Assembly (NCBI GenBank): GCA_001800085.1
Contig: MGUS01000071.1
Coordinates: 1 to 6,555 of the forward strand
DNA: 6,555 nt
From: Elusimicrobia bacterium RIFCSPLOWO2_01_FULL_60_11
GTDB taxonomy: Bacteria; Elusimicrobiota; Elusimicrobia; 2-02-FULL-39-32
Reading direction: 5' to 3'
Part shown: one piece after another, positions 1-6,555 of the stretch
How the letters are laid out: each line of letters begins with the position of its first letter
Numbering within the stretch: the first letter of the stretch is position 1
Position numbers and translations under genes: made by a program
Notes under the pieces: generated by a model
The model's input: the letters and a program-made list of their open reading frames with translations, nothing else
What the model was told of the DNA's origin: nothing
The model's database searches: none

Positions 1-30
1 CCCCTCGCGCCTGGTATGCCACTTCTTCAT
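1..30 (-). CDS. Possible 5' end of a divergent gene, product unknown
   Basis: Reading leftward from an ATG at 30-28, ten codons (MKKWHTRREG) stay open to the window edge. There is no Shine-Dalgarno site, but a perfect TATAAT lies on the same strand at 45-40, nine bases before the ATG, so a transcript from it would be nearly leaderless, as proposed here for yggS. Ten codons are too few to recognise a family or to prove coding. The Lys/Arg-rich start fits many proteins. The alternative is plain intergenic DNA upstream of groES. Confidence 0.22.
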   Translation of the reverse strand, partial: MKKWHTRREG

Positions 31-39
31 GGTGAGCCC

Positions 40-45
40 ATTATA
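40..45 (-). promoter_or_regulatory. Candidate -10 box for the divergent transcript
   Basis: The minus strand reads TATAAT here, preceded by a run of seven A residues. No convincing -35 hexamer lies 15-18 bp upstream, and there is no extended TG motif. The support is the perfect hexamer and its distance to the ATG at 30-28. AT-rich sequence can produce this by chance. Confidence 0.25.
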
Positions 46-62
46 TTTTTTTGGAAGGGTGC

Positions 63-92
63 TTGACAGGCCCCTCCGCATTGAAGTATAAT
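63..92 (+). promoter_or_regulatory. Sigma70-type promoter of the groES-groEL operon
   Basis: Both hexamers are perfect: TTGACA at 63-68 and TATAAT at 87-92, separated by 18 bp. Transcription should start near 99-100, inside the CIRCE operator, which is the usual arrangement for HrcA-repressed chaperone genes. The consensus housekeeping promoter with an overlapping operator implies heat control by derepression and not by an alternative sigma factor. Confidence 0.88.
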
Positions 93-117
93 AGCACTCA
101 TACCGATAGAGTGCCAG
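91..117. promoter_or_regulatory. CIRCE operator (HrcA binding site)
   Basis: The site matches the CIRCE consensus TTAGCACTC-N9-GAGTGCTAA. The left arm at 91-99 reads ATAGCACTC (8 of 9), the spacer at 100-108 is exactly nine bases, and the right arm at 109-117 reads GAGTGCCAG (7 of 9). It begins within the -10 box and covers the expected start site, so bound HrcA would block RNA polymerase. In the HrcA system GroEL helps HrcA fold, so misfolded protein titrates GroEL and induces the operon. hrcA itself is not in the window. Confidence 0.87.
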
Positions 118-167
118 CAAGGACTCTGTCCATTTTTATCGGGTTCATTCTGGCACTCCGACGGTAT
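100..167 (+). promoter_or_regulatory. Predicted stem-loop in the groES 5' leader
   Basis: ATACCG (100-105) pairs with CGGTAT (162-167). After a 3x3 internal loop, GAGTGCCAG (109-117) pairs perfectly with CTGGCACTC (150-158). A small hairpin, GGAC-TCT-GTCC (121-131), can form in the apical loop. The stem begins at about the predicted transcript start, so the mRNA 5' end would be base-paired, while the Shine-Dalgarno site at 195-200 stays free. CIRCE-bearing leaders are known in other bacteria to affect mRNA stability. That role here is inference; the pairings are seen in the sequence. Confidence 0.55.
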
Positions 168-206
168 CATTGCCAATTTCAGAGCAAAAATTACAGGAGG
201 TAACGC

Positions 207-512
207 ATGTCCGCAACCACAACCCTTAAGAAGTTGAAGCCCCTCTCCGACCGGGTCCTTGTGAAACCGATGGAGAAGGAACAGGAAAAGAAAGGCGGCA
301 TCATCATCCCCGACACCGCCAAGGAAAAGCCCCAGGAAGGCGAAGTCATCGCCGCCGGCCCCGGCAAGCGGGACGAGAACGGCAAGATCATCCCCATGGA
401 CGTCAAAGTGGGCGACAAGATCCTTTACGGAAAGTATTCCGGCACCGAGATCAAGATCGAAGACCAGGAATATCTCATCATGCACCAGGAAGACATCCTG
501 GGCGTCATTTAA
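207..512 (+). CDS. groES: Co-chaperonin GroES (Cpn10)
   Basis: GroES forms the seven-subunit lid that caps the GroEL chamber in the cytoplasm and encloses substrate proteins during ATP-driven folding. The 101-residue product is normal for the family (about 95-100) with a slightly long N-terminus. Landmarks are [12 protein letters not shown] (about residues 10-21), the mobile loop with [17 protein letters not shown] (about 29-45, where GGIIIP contacts GroEL), and the closing [14 protein letters not shown] strong Shine-Dalgarno AGGAGG at 195-200, six bases before the ATG, fixes the start. It is the first gene of the CIRCE-controlled operon, 25 bp ahead of groEL. Confidence 0.98.
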   Translation: MSATTTLKKLKPLSDRVLVKPMEKEQEKKGGIIIPDTAKEKPQEGEVIAAGPGKRDENGKIIPMDVKVGDKILYGKYSGTEIKIEDQEYLIMHQEDILGVI

Positions 513-525
513 GCAAGAGTTTTAA

Positions 526-2172
<1,647 letters not shown>

Positions 2173-2191
2173 AAACAGCTTAAAAACCCAG

Positions 2192-2240
2192 AAAACCCCG
2201 CTTCGGAGGCGCCTCCAAGGCCCTTTGGAGCGGGGTTTTT
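2192..2240 (+). terminator. Rho-independent terminator after groEL
   Basis: AAAACCCCGCT (2192-2202) pairs with AGCGGGGTTTT (2229-2239), followed by the end of a T run and then CTTT. Inside the arms lies a second perfect palindrome, GGAGGCGCCTCC (2205-2216), and CTCCAA/TTGGAG (2213-2218 with 2225-2230) can also pair, so the apical part has alternative folds. The A tract on the left could let it work on both strands. It separates the heat-shock operon from the yggS unit. Confidence 0.87.
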
Positions 2241-2255
2241 CTTTGCCTCGGGAAA

Positions 2256-2264
2256 TGCTATAAT
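2256..2264 (+). promoter_or_regulatory. Extended -10 promoter of the yggS operon
   Basis: TGCTATAAT is a perfect extended -10 element (TG-N-TATAAT). No good -35 hexamer is present; the expected region is the T tract of the groEL terminator, and extended -10 promoters can work without one. Transcription should begin about 2270-2272, three to five bases before the ATG at 2275. This makes a leaderless or near-leaderless mRNA and places the ATG at 2263 inside the promoter. Confidence 0.6.
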
Positions 2265-2274
2265 GACCCCTTCG

Positions 2275-2937
2275 ATGATCCGGGCGAACCTGGAAGCCGT
2301 GCGGGAACGGATCCAAAGGGCTTGCCGGCGCTCCGGACGAGATGAAAAAGAAATCACTTTGATCGGGGTGACCAAGAAAGTCCCGCGGGAAAGCATTTTG
2401 GAAGCCCTGTCCTGCGGCTTGGACTGTTTTGGCGAATCCTACGTGCAGGAAGCCCGGGACAAGATAACAGGGCTCAAAGGCAGGGTCTCCGCCTGGCACA
2501 TGATCGGGCGCCTGCAGAGCAACAAAGCCAACCGTGCCGTTGAACTCTTTGACGTGGTCCAGTCGGTGGATTCGCTCAAGCTTTTGGGCGCCATCGACCG
2601 CAAAGCGGCGGAGTTGAGGAAGATCCAGGACTGTTTCATCGAGATCAAGGTATCCGAAGAGCATTCCAAGGGCGGCCTTGCGGAGACGGGCATCGAAAGC
2701 TTTTTGAAGAAGACCGGGGAGTTTAAAAATATCAGGCTCGCGGGGATGATGACGATGGCCCCCTTTTTTGATTCTCCCGAGGGAGCTCGGCCCTATTTCA
2801 AGCGGGCCAGAAAGATCTTTGAAAAGTCAGGCCTTTCCGAGCTTTCGATGGGGATGTCGGGGGATTTCGAGGCCGCCATCGAAGAGGGCTCCACGATGGT
2901 GAGGGTCGGCCGGGCCATATTCGGGGCCAGGGCATGA
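2275..2937 (+). CDS. yggS: PLP homeostasis protein, YggS/PROSC family
   Basis: A cytoplasmic single-domain protein with the fold of alanine racemase's barrel. It binds pyridoxal 5'-phosphate and buffers its supply and amino-acid balance, with no known enzymatic reaction. From ATG 2275 it has 220 residues, starting MIRANLEAVRERI as the family usually does. The PLP lysine lies in LIGVTKKVP (about residues 29-37). Other landmarks are FGESYVQEA (usually FGENYVQE), HMIGRLQSNKAN, and the phosphate-binding end SMGMSGDFEAAIEEGSTMVRVG. A longer start at 2263 adds MTPS, but that ATG overlaps the TATAAT box and is probably not transcribed. No Shine-Dalgarno site precedes either start. It leads the operon, and yggS next to proC is a recurrent bacterial arrangement. 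Confidence 0.93.
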   Translation: MIRANLEAVRERIQRACRRSGRDEKEITLIGVTKKVPRESILEALSCGLDCFGESYVQEARDKITGLKGRVSAWHMIGRLQSNKANRAVELFDVVQSVDSLKLLGAIDRKAAELRKIQDCFIEIKVSEEHSKGGLAETGIESFLKKTGEFKNIRLAGMMTMAPFFDSPEGARPYFKRARKIFEKSGLSELSMGMSGDFEAAIEEGSTMVRVGRAIFGARA

Positions 2938-2997
2938 TCCCACCACCTGACTGCCGACTGAAGGTCGGCCTTGCAGGCCGAAGTCAGGTGGTGGGAT
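2937..2997. repeat. REP/MITE-like palindromic element between yggS and proC
   Basis: A perfect 16-bp inverted repeat, ATCCCACCACCTGACT (2937-2952) and AGTCAGGTGGTGGGAT (2982-2997), encloses 29 bases. Those bases can form either of two mutually exclusive 6-bp hairpins: GCCGAC/GTCGGC (2953-2969) or TCGGCC/GGCCGA (2965-2981). The left arm begins at the last base of the yggS stop codon, and the right arm contains the proC SD-like AGGTGG (2986-2991) and AT of its ATG. There is no T tract, so it is not a standard terminator. The form resembles repetitive extragenic palindromes mobilised by IS200-like RAYT transposases, but only one copy is in the window, so that identity is inference. Confidence 0.75.
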
Positions 2998-3799
2998 GAA
3001 GATCGCCTTCCTCGGAGCGGGCAACATGGGCAGCGCCCTCGTCCTGGGCGCCTTGAAGGCCAAGGTGTTGAAGGCCGGCCAGGTCACCGCGTTCGACGTG
3101 AGCGCCGATGCCTTGAAGGCCCTTAAGAGAAAGTCCGGCGTCAAGACCGCCGGGGAAAGTTCACAGGCGGCCGTCGGCGCGGATTACATATTTCTCTGCG
3201 TCAAACCCCAGCAGATGGCGGGACTCCTCTCAGAGTTGAAGGGCCGGATTTCGAGCAAGCAGTGCCTGGTCTCCATCGCGGCCGGGGTCACGACCGGCAG
3301 GATCGAGGCGGCTTTCTCGCCCAGCTCTGTCGCGGTCGTCAGGGTGATGCCCAATACGCCGGCGATGGTCGGAGAAGGGGCTAGCGCCGTGTGCGGCGGA
3401 CGCCACGCCAAACCGGCCCAGGTCAAGTTCGCGCTCAAGTTCTTCTCATCCGTGGGGAAGGCCGTCGAGCTTCCCGAATCCGCGTTCGACGCGGTCACAG
3501 CGGTCTCAGGGTCCGGACCCGCGTACATTTTTTATCTGGCGGAATCCCTGATCGAAGCGGCCCAAGCCGGCGGCCTTTCAAGCGAAGCGGCGCAGGTCCT
3601 GGCGCGCCAGACGATCTTGGGAGCCGCAATGATGTTGGGCGGCAAGGAGTCCCCGCAGGACCTGCGGCGCAAGGTGACTTCCCCGGGAGGCACCACCGAA
3701 GCCGCGCTCCGGCACCTGGAAGCGGGGAGATGGAAAGAGATTTTCGTTGAAGCCGTTCGCAAAGCCAAGGAACGGTCGGAAGAGCTTGGCAAGCTTTAA
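2996..3799 (+). CDS. proC: Pyrroline-5-carboxylate reductase
   Basis: It reduces 1-pyrroline-5-carboxylate to L-proline with NAD(P)H, the last step of proline synthesis, in the cytoplasm. The 267-residue protein is full length. The N-terminal Rossmann fold carries MKIAFLGAGNMGSAL (dinucleotide motif GAGNMG, residues 7-12), followed by LCVKPQQM (67-74), VRVMPNTPAMVGEGA (115-129), and the C-terminal dimer and substrate domain with VSGSGPAYIF (170-179) and VTSPGGTTEAAL (227-238), which together form the family signature. The ATG is fixed by the MKIAFLGAGNMG start. Its ribosome-binding site is only AGGTGG four bases upstream and lies wholly within the palindrome arm, so translation may depend on ribosomes arriving from yggS, 58 bp upstream, to open the stem. 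Confidence 0.97.
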   Translation: MKIAFLGAGNMGSALVLGALKAKVLKAGQVTAFDVSADALKALKRKSGVKTAGESSQAAVGADYIFLCVKPQQMAGLLSELKGRISSKQCLVSIAAGVTTGRIEAAFSPSSVAVVRVMPNTPAMVGEGASAVCGGRHAKPAQVKFALKFFSSVGKAVELPESAFDAVTAVSGSGPAYIFYLAESLIEAAQAGGLSSEAAQVLARQTILGAAMMLGGKESPQDLRRKVTSPGGTTEAALRHLEAGRWKEIFVEAVRKAKERSEELGKL

Positions 3800-3820
3800 A
3801 CCTCAAACTGGAGGAAAAAC

Positions 3821-4084
3821 ATGGTCATCCGAGTGAGAGTGATTCCAAACGCGAAAGAGAACGACGTGGTAGGGCGGGTGGGCAGCACCGTGCGGCTCAA
3901 AGTCGCCGCTCCCGCCATCGACGGAAGAGCCAACAACGAACTCTGCAAATTTCTGGCGGACTTCTTCGAGGTCCGTCCGCGGTCCGTCAAGATCGTCCGG
4001 GGCGAAAAAGGCCGGGAAAAGACCGTTGAGATCGAAGGCCGGCCCGAAGAAGAGCTCCGCTACGTGATGGAGTCCATTCCGTAA
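3821..4084 (+). CDS. yggU: DUF167 family protein YggU
   Basis: A small (87-residue) cytoplasmic protein of the DUF167/YggU family, whose biochemical role is not established. The family pattern is clear: an N-terminal beta strand with VRVIPNAKENDVVG (5-18), LKVAAPAIDGRANNEL (26-41, with the hallmark DGRANNEL), and VKIVRGEKGREKTVEIEG near the C-terminus (the G-x3-R-x-K motif). GGAGG at 3810-3814, six bases before the ATG, gives a good ribosome-binding site. It sits 21 bp after proC and 3 bp before mtnA, so it is co-transcribed. In proteobacteria yggU is often found with yggS, proC and yggT; yggT is absent here. Confidence 0.92.
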   Translation: MVIRVRVIPNAKENDVVGRVGSTVRLKVAAPAIDGRANNELCKFLADFFEVRPRSVKIVRGEKGREKTVEIEGRPEEELRYVMESIP

Positions 4085-4087
4085 GGC

Positions 4088-5200
4088 GTGCCCGTCCTTA
4101 AAGATTCCGTCCGGGCTTTTCGCTGGGTCCGTACCCGTGGTGTCAGGCACCGCGCCGGCGCGCGGAGCCAGACCCCAAAGCTTCTCATCTTAGACCAGCT
4201 CCTCCTGCCGCACAAGGAGAAGTGGATATCCTGCTCCGACCACAAGCAGGTGGCCGAGTGCATCAAGGACATGAACGTCCGGGGCGCGCCGGCCATCGGC
4301 TGCGTGGCGGCTTACGGCATGGCCCTGGCTTCCCATGAGAAGAAGTTCTCATCCCCCCAAAACCTCCTGACTTATCTGGAATCCGCCAAGAAGACCCTTG
4401 CGGCCACGCGGCCCACGGCGGTCAATCTTTTCTGGGCCCTCGAGCGCATGAAAAGCGTTCTAAGGCCGGGGACGGTGCAATCCATCCAGAAAACCCTGGA
4501 GGACGAAGCGGTCAAGATATTCGACGAAGACCTGGCCGCCAACCGCCGCATCGGGGAACTTGGCGCGGAACTTTTTCAGAGGGATTCCGTCATCCTCACG
4601 CACTGCAACGCCGGCAGTCTGGCGACTTCCGGCTGGGGAACGTCCCTCGGGGTGATCCGCACCGCGTATGAGCAGGGCAAGGTGAAGAAAGTCCTTGTGG
4701 ACGAGACAAGGCCTTATCTGCAGGGAGCGCGCCTGACGGCCTGGGAGCTCAAGAAGGACGGCATCCCCTATGAGCTGGTGACGGACAACATGGCGGCGCA
4801 CCTGATGAAGACGGAAAAGGTGGACGCGGCCATCGTGGGGAGCGACCGCATCTCCGCCCAGGGCGACGTGGCCAACAAGATCGGGACCTACGGCGTGGCG
4901 GTCCTCTGCAAATACCACAACATCCCCTTTTACGCCGCGGCCCCCACCAGCACCATCGACTTGAAGATACGCGACGGCAAGGACATCCCCATCGAGGAAC
5001 GCTCCATCAGGGAAGTGACCCACATCCAAGGCCGAGCCATCGCGCCTGCGGGCACCATCGCCCGCCACCCGGCTTTTGACGTCACTCCCAAAGAACTCGT
5101 GACCGCCATCATCACGGAAAAGGGCATAGCGCGCCCCCCGAGCGCAAGCACCATCGCAGCGCTCTTCCAATCTACTCTACGCGTGCCCGTTCCCGCGTAG
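4088..5200 (+). CDS. mtnA: Methylthioribose-1-phosphate isomerase
   Basis: It converts 5-methylthioribose 1-phosphate to methylthioribulose 1-phosphate in methionine salvage, a cytoplasmic homodimer related to eIF2B alpha subunits. Family landmarks are RGAPAIG (65-71), THCNAGSLAT with catalytic Cys173 (171-180), DETRPYLQGARLTAWEL (205-221), IVGSDRISAQGDVANKIGTYG (249-269, acid Asp253), and AAAPTSTID (283-291). These separate it from the related ribose-1,5-bisphosphate isomerases less than fully, but MtnA is the best fit. The GTG at 4088, three bases after the yggU stop, is chosen because FRW (11-13) corresponds to the first family strand and no ATG, GTG or TTG follows in frame before LLILDQLLLP. 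Only AAGG precedes it, so coupling to yggU is likely. Residues 14-30 (VRTRGVRHRAGARSQTP) hold about 14 extra residues encoded by a palindromic insert. Confidence 0.94.
   Translation: MPVLKDSVRAFRWVRTRGVRHRAGARSQTPKLLILDQLLLPHKEKWISCSDHKQVAECIKDMNVRGAPAIGCVAAYGMALASHEKKFSSPQNLLTYLESAKKTLAATRPTAVNLFWALERMKSVLRPGTVQSIQKTLEDEAVKIFDEDLAANRRIGELGAELFQRDSVILTHCNAGSLATSGWGTSLGVIRTAYEQGKVKKVLVDETRPYLQGARLTAWELKKDGIPYELVTDNMAAHLMKTEKVDAAIVGSDRISAQGDVANKIGTYGVAVLCKYHNIPFYAAAPTSTIDLKIRDGKDIPIEERSIREVTHIQGRAIAPAGTIARHPAFDVTPKELVTAIITEKGIARPPSASTIAALFQSTLRVPVPA
4124..4177. repeat. In-frame palindromic insert near the mtnA start
   Basis: The segment is bounded by near-inverted ends TGGGTC (4124-4129) and GACCCCA (4171-4177), which differ by one base of indel. 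It contains GGGT-ccgt-ACCC (4125-4136), GGTG-tcagg-CACC (4139-4151) and the perfect palindrome GCGCCGGCGC (4152-4161). It encodes the Arg-rich stretch VRTRGVRHRAGARSQTP. In the MtnA proteins I recall, about four residues separate the first-strand Trp from the L-x-LLDQ strand; here 18 do. The best reading is a small palindromic element captured in frame; the exact ends are uncertain. Confidence 0.5.
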
Positions 5201-5208
5201 GGGACGGC

Positions 5209-6555
5209 ATGGATTATTCCAAAACCGTCCACCTTCCCACGACCTCATTTCCCATGCGGGCGGACCTGCCCAAACGGGAGCCGGGGTTCGTCGAGATCTG
5301 GGAGAAGCAAGACATCTACGGCAAGATCCAGCGCAAGAACAAGGGCAAGAAGAAATTCATCCTCCACGACGGCCCGCCCTACGCCAACGGCCACATCCAC
5401 ATCGGCCACGCCCTCAATAAGATCCTGAAAGACATCATCGTGAAATACCGCTCGCTCGCGGGGTTCGACTCGCCCTACATCCCCGGCTGGGACTGCCACG
5501 GCCTGCCCATCGAGCACGCGCTCATGAAAGAGCTGAAGGCCGACAAGCACACGGTGGACATCCTCGATTTCCGCAAGAAGGCGGCGGCCTTCGCCATGAA
5601 CTTCGTGGACATCCAAAAGCAGGAGTTCAAGCGCCTGGGAGTTTTCGGCGACTGGGAGAACCCCTACCTCACGCTCACCCCCGGTTACGAGACGGCGATC
5701 TTGAAAGCGTTCCGGGAACTTTTCGAGAAGGGGCTGATCTACCGGAGCAAGAAACCGGTGCAGTGGTGCTTCTCCTGCGAGACCGCTCTCGCGGAGGCGG
5801 AAGTGGAGTATGAGGAGAAGGAATCGCCCGCAATATTTGTGAAATTTAAGATAGAAACAATGCCCCGAGGGAGTTCGTTGTCTAATGATATTAAGCACAT
5901 TAAAGGATCATTTTATTTCGTTATATGGACAACAACACCTTGGACATTACCAGCGAATGTGGCTGTCATGCTACATCCGGATTTTGATTATGCTATCGTT
6001 CAAATAAAAAAATCAAATGAGAATTGGATAATTTTAAAGAATTTAATCCCGTCCCTCTTGGATGAGAAACTAAAATTGAAAAATGGAGATGATTATGAAA
6101 TCTTACCGAATGACTTTAAAGGCGGCGCGATTGTAAACTGTACATATACTCGGCCAATTCCATCAACTGGAAAAACTGAGAGCGGGAAAACTATTTTCAG
6201 CACAGAAGTGTCCTTAGAAGAAGGCACGGGCATCGTCCACATCGCGCCCGGCCACGGCGCAGTGGACTATGCCGTGGGACATGTCCAGAACAAGCTCCCC
6301 GTCCTTTCCCCCGTCGATGACGCGGGGAAATACTCCGATGACATCGGAGTTGACGGGCTCAAGGGCCTTTTTGTTTTAAGTAAAGGCAACCATAAGATTT
6401 TAGAGATGCTGGGTGGCAACCTCGTGCACCAGGAGAAGATCCGACATTCTTACCCCCATTGCTGGCGCTGCAAGAACCCCGTCATATTCCGCGCCACATA
6501 CCAGTGGTTCTTGAATGTGGACCATGAGGGTTTGCGCCAAAAATTGCTGGGAGAG
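5209..6555 (+). CDS. ileS: Isoleucyl-tRNA synthetase, 5' part
   Basis: A class I synthetase that charges tRNA-Ile and edits misactivated valine in its CP1 domain. The 449 codons present are about half of the usual 900-plus; the KMSKS loop and anticodon-binding region lie beyond the right edge. Visible are FPMRADLPKREP (14-25), the ATP-site PYANGHIHIGH (57-67, HIGH at 64-67), GWDCHGLPIE (93-102), ALAEAEVEYEE (193-203), the threonine-rich editing motif WTTTPWTLPAN (240-250), and EEGTGIVHIAPGHGAVDY (337-354), where the family more often has GHG-x-DDY; the second Asp is kept. The ATG lies eight bases after the mtnA stop, with GGGGA at 5200-5204 as a weak ribosome-binding site. Codons 208-336 are strikingly AT-rich compared with the rest, but the frame is intact. 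Confidence 0.97.
   Translation, partial: MDYSKTVHLPTTSFPMRADLPKREPGFVEIWEKQDIYGKIQRKNKGKKKFILHDGPPYANGHIHIGHALNKILKDIIVKYRSLAGFDSPYIPGWDCHGLPIEHALMKELKADKHTVDILDFRKKAAAFAMNFVDIQKQEFKRLGVFGDWENPYLTLTPGYETAILKAFRELFEKGLIYRSKKPVQWCFSCETALAEAEVEYEEKESPAIFVKFKIETMPRGSSLSNDIKHIKGSFYFVIWTTTPWTLPANVAVMLHPDFDYAIVQIKKSNENWIILKNLIPSLLDEKLKLKNGDDYEILPNDFKGGAIVNCTYTRPIPSTGKTESGKTIFSTEVSLEEGTGIVHIAPGHGAVDYAVGHVQNKLPVLSPVDDAGKYSDDIGVDGLKGLFVLSKGNHKILEMLGGNLVHQEKIRHSYPHCWRCKNPVIFRATYQWFLNVDHEGLRQKLLGE
5830..6216 (+). other. AT-rich mosaic segment inside ileS
   Basis: A hand count gives about 35% GC over 5831-6180, against 72% at 5461-5520 and 67% at 6241-6300. Codons such as ATA (five times), TTA, CTA and ACA cluster here and are rare elsewhere in the window. 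The frame continues without break and the segment still encodes WTTTPWTLPAN. It covers residues 208-336, the first part of the CP1 editing region, and stops just before the conserved EGTGIVHIAPGHG. Sharp edges with a preserved frame suggest replacement by homologous recombination from an AT-rich donor. A low-complexity or relaxed segment, or a consensus assembly of mixed strains, are alternatives. Confidence 0.75.
6368..6409 (+). other. Second short AT-rich patch in ileS
   Basis: By hand count, 12 of 42 bases are G or C (about 29%), encoding roughly residues 387-400 (LFVLSKGNHKILEM). Codon choice (TTT, GTT, TTA, AGT, AAA, ATT) matches the larger island and not the GC-rich codons on either side. 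It may be a second recombination tract separated from the first by the conserved GC-rich GTGIVHIAPGHG stretch. The short length makes chance plausible. Confidence 0.4.

Noticed and set aside
2263..2274. ATG at 2263 as the yggS start.
   Set aside because: It overlaps the last two bases of the TATAAT box, adds only MTPS, which the family lacks, and is probably upstream of the transcription start.
2937..2997. Reading the yggS-proC palindrome as a terminator.
   Set aside because: No T tract follows the stem, and the arm ends within the start codon of the next operon gene.
4078..4130. A methionine or SAM riboswitch ahead of mtnA.
   Set aside because: Only 3 bp separate yggU and mtnA, and the palindromic stretch is inside the coding frame; there is no room for a riboswitch.
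4460..5170. A 236-residue minus-strand open frame opposite mtnA.
   Set aside because: It is a shadow of a conserved MtnA sequence, with no ribosome-binding site and repetitive His/Gly/Asp composition.
5245..5898. A 217-residue minus-strand frame opposite ileS.
   Set aside because: It mirrors GC-rich ileS codons and its N-terminal part changes character exactly where the ileS AT-rich island begins, as a shadow would.
5820..6220. A frameshift, intein or inserted gene in ileS at the AT-rich segment.
   Set aside because: The frame is continuous and conserved editing motifs lie inside and after the tract at roughly normal spacing, so it is not an independent insertion.

Overview
The window is about 6.5 kb of GC-rich bacterial chromosome with housekeeping genes packed on the + strand: a heat-shock chaperonin operon (groES-groEL), then a second transcription unit yggS-proC-yggU-mtnA-ileS, with ileS running off the right edge. 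An HrcA/CIRCE-controlled groE operon and sigma70-type promoter boxes place it in Bacteria. The IleRS and GroEL sequences and the gene mixture fit an uncultured phylum such as Omnitrophota or Elusimicrobiota. That placement rests on remembered sequence style, not a search, and is low confidence.

Region 1 (1-206) is regulatory. A TTGACA-18 bp-TATAAT promoter is followed at once by a CIRCE operator. The right arm of CIRCE recurs as a perfect 9-bp inverted copy further downstream, so the groE leader RNA can fold into a long 5'-terminal stem-loop. A possible divergent minus-strand gene begins at the left edge.

Region 2 (207-2240) is groES-groEL, both with strong Shine-Dalgarno sites, closed by a GC-rich hairpin and T-tract terminator. 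GroEL lacks the usual Gly-Gly-Met tail.

Region 3 (2256-6555) starts from an extended -10 promoter lying so close to yggS that its mRNA should be leaderless or nearly so. yggS (PLP homeostasis), proC (last step of proline synthesis), yggU (DUF167), mtnA (methionine-salvage isomerase) and ileS follow with gaps of 58, 21, 3 and 8 bp. The set resembles a merger of the proteobacterial yggS-proC-yggT-yggU cluster and the Gram-positive ylmE...divIVA-ileS cluster, without sepF, yggT or divIVA.

Three things stand out. A perfect 16-bp inverted repeat fills the yggS-proC gap and buries the proC ribosome-binding site and start codon. A palindrome-rich segment of about 42-54 bp sits in frame near the start of mtnA and adds about 14 residues at a place where the family has none. 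A sharp AT-rich island (about 35% GC against about 65-70% in the flanks) lies inside the ileS editing-domain region with the frame intact, which looks like a recombination mosaic. I did not find a wholly new multi-gene system; the unusual content is in these small elements and the mosaic gene.
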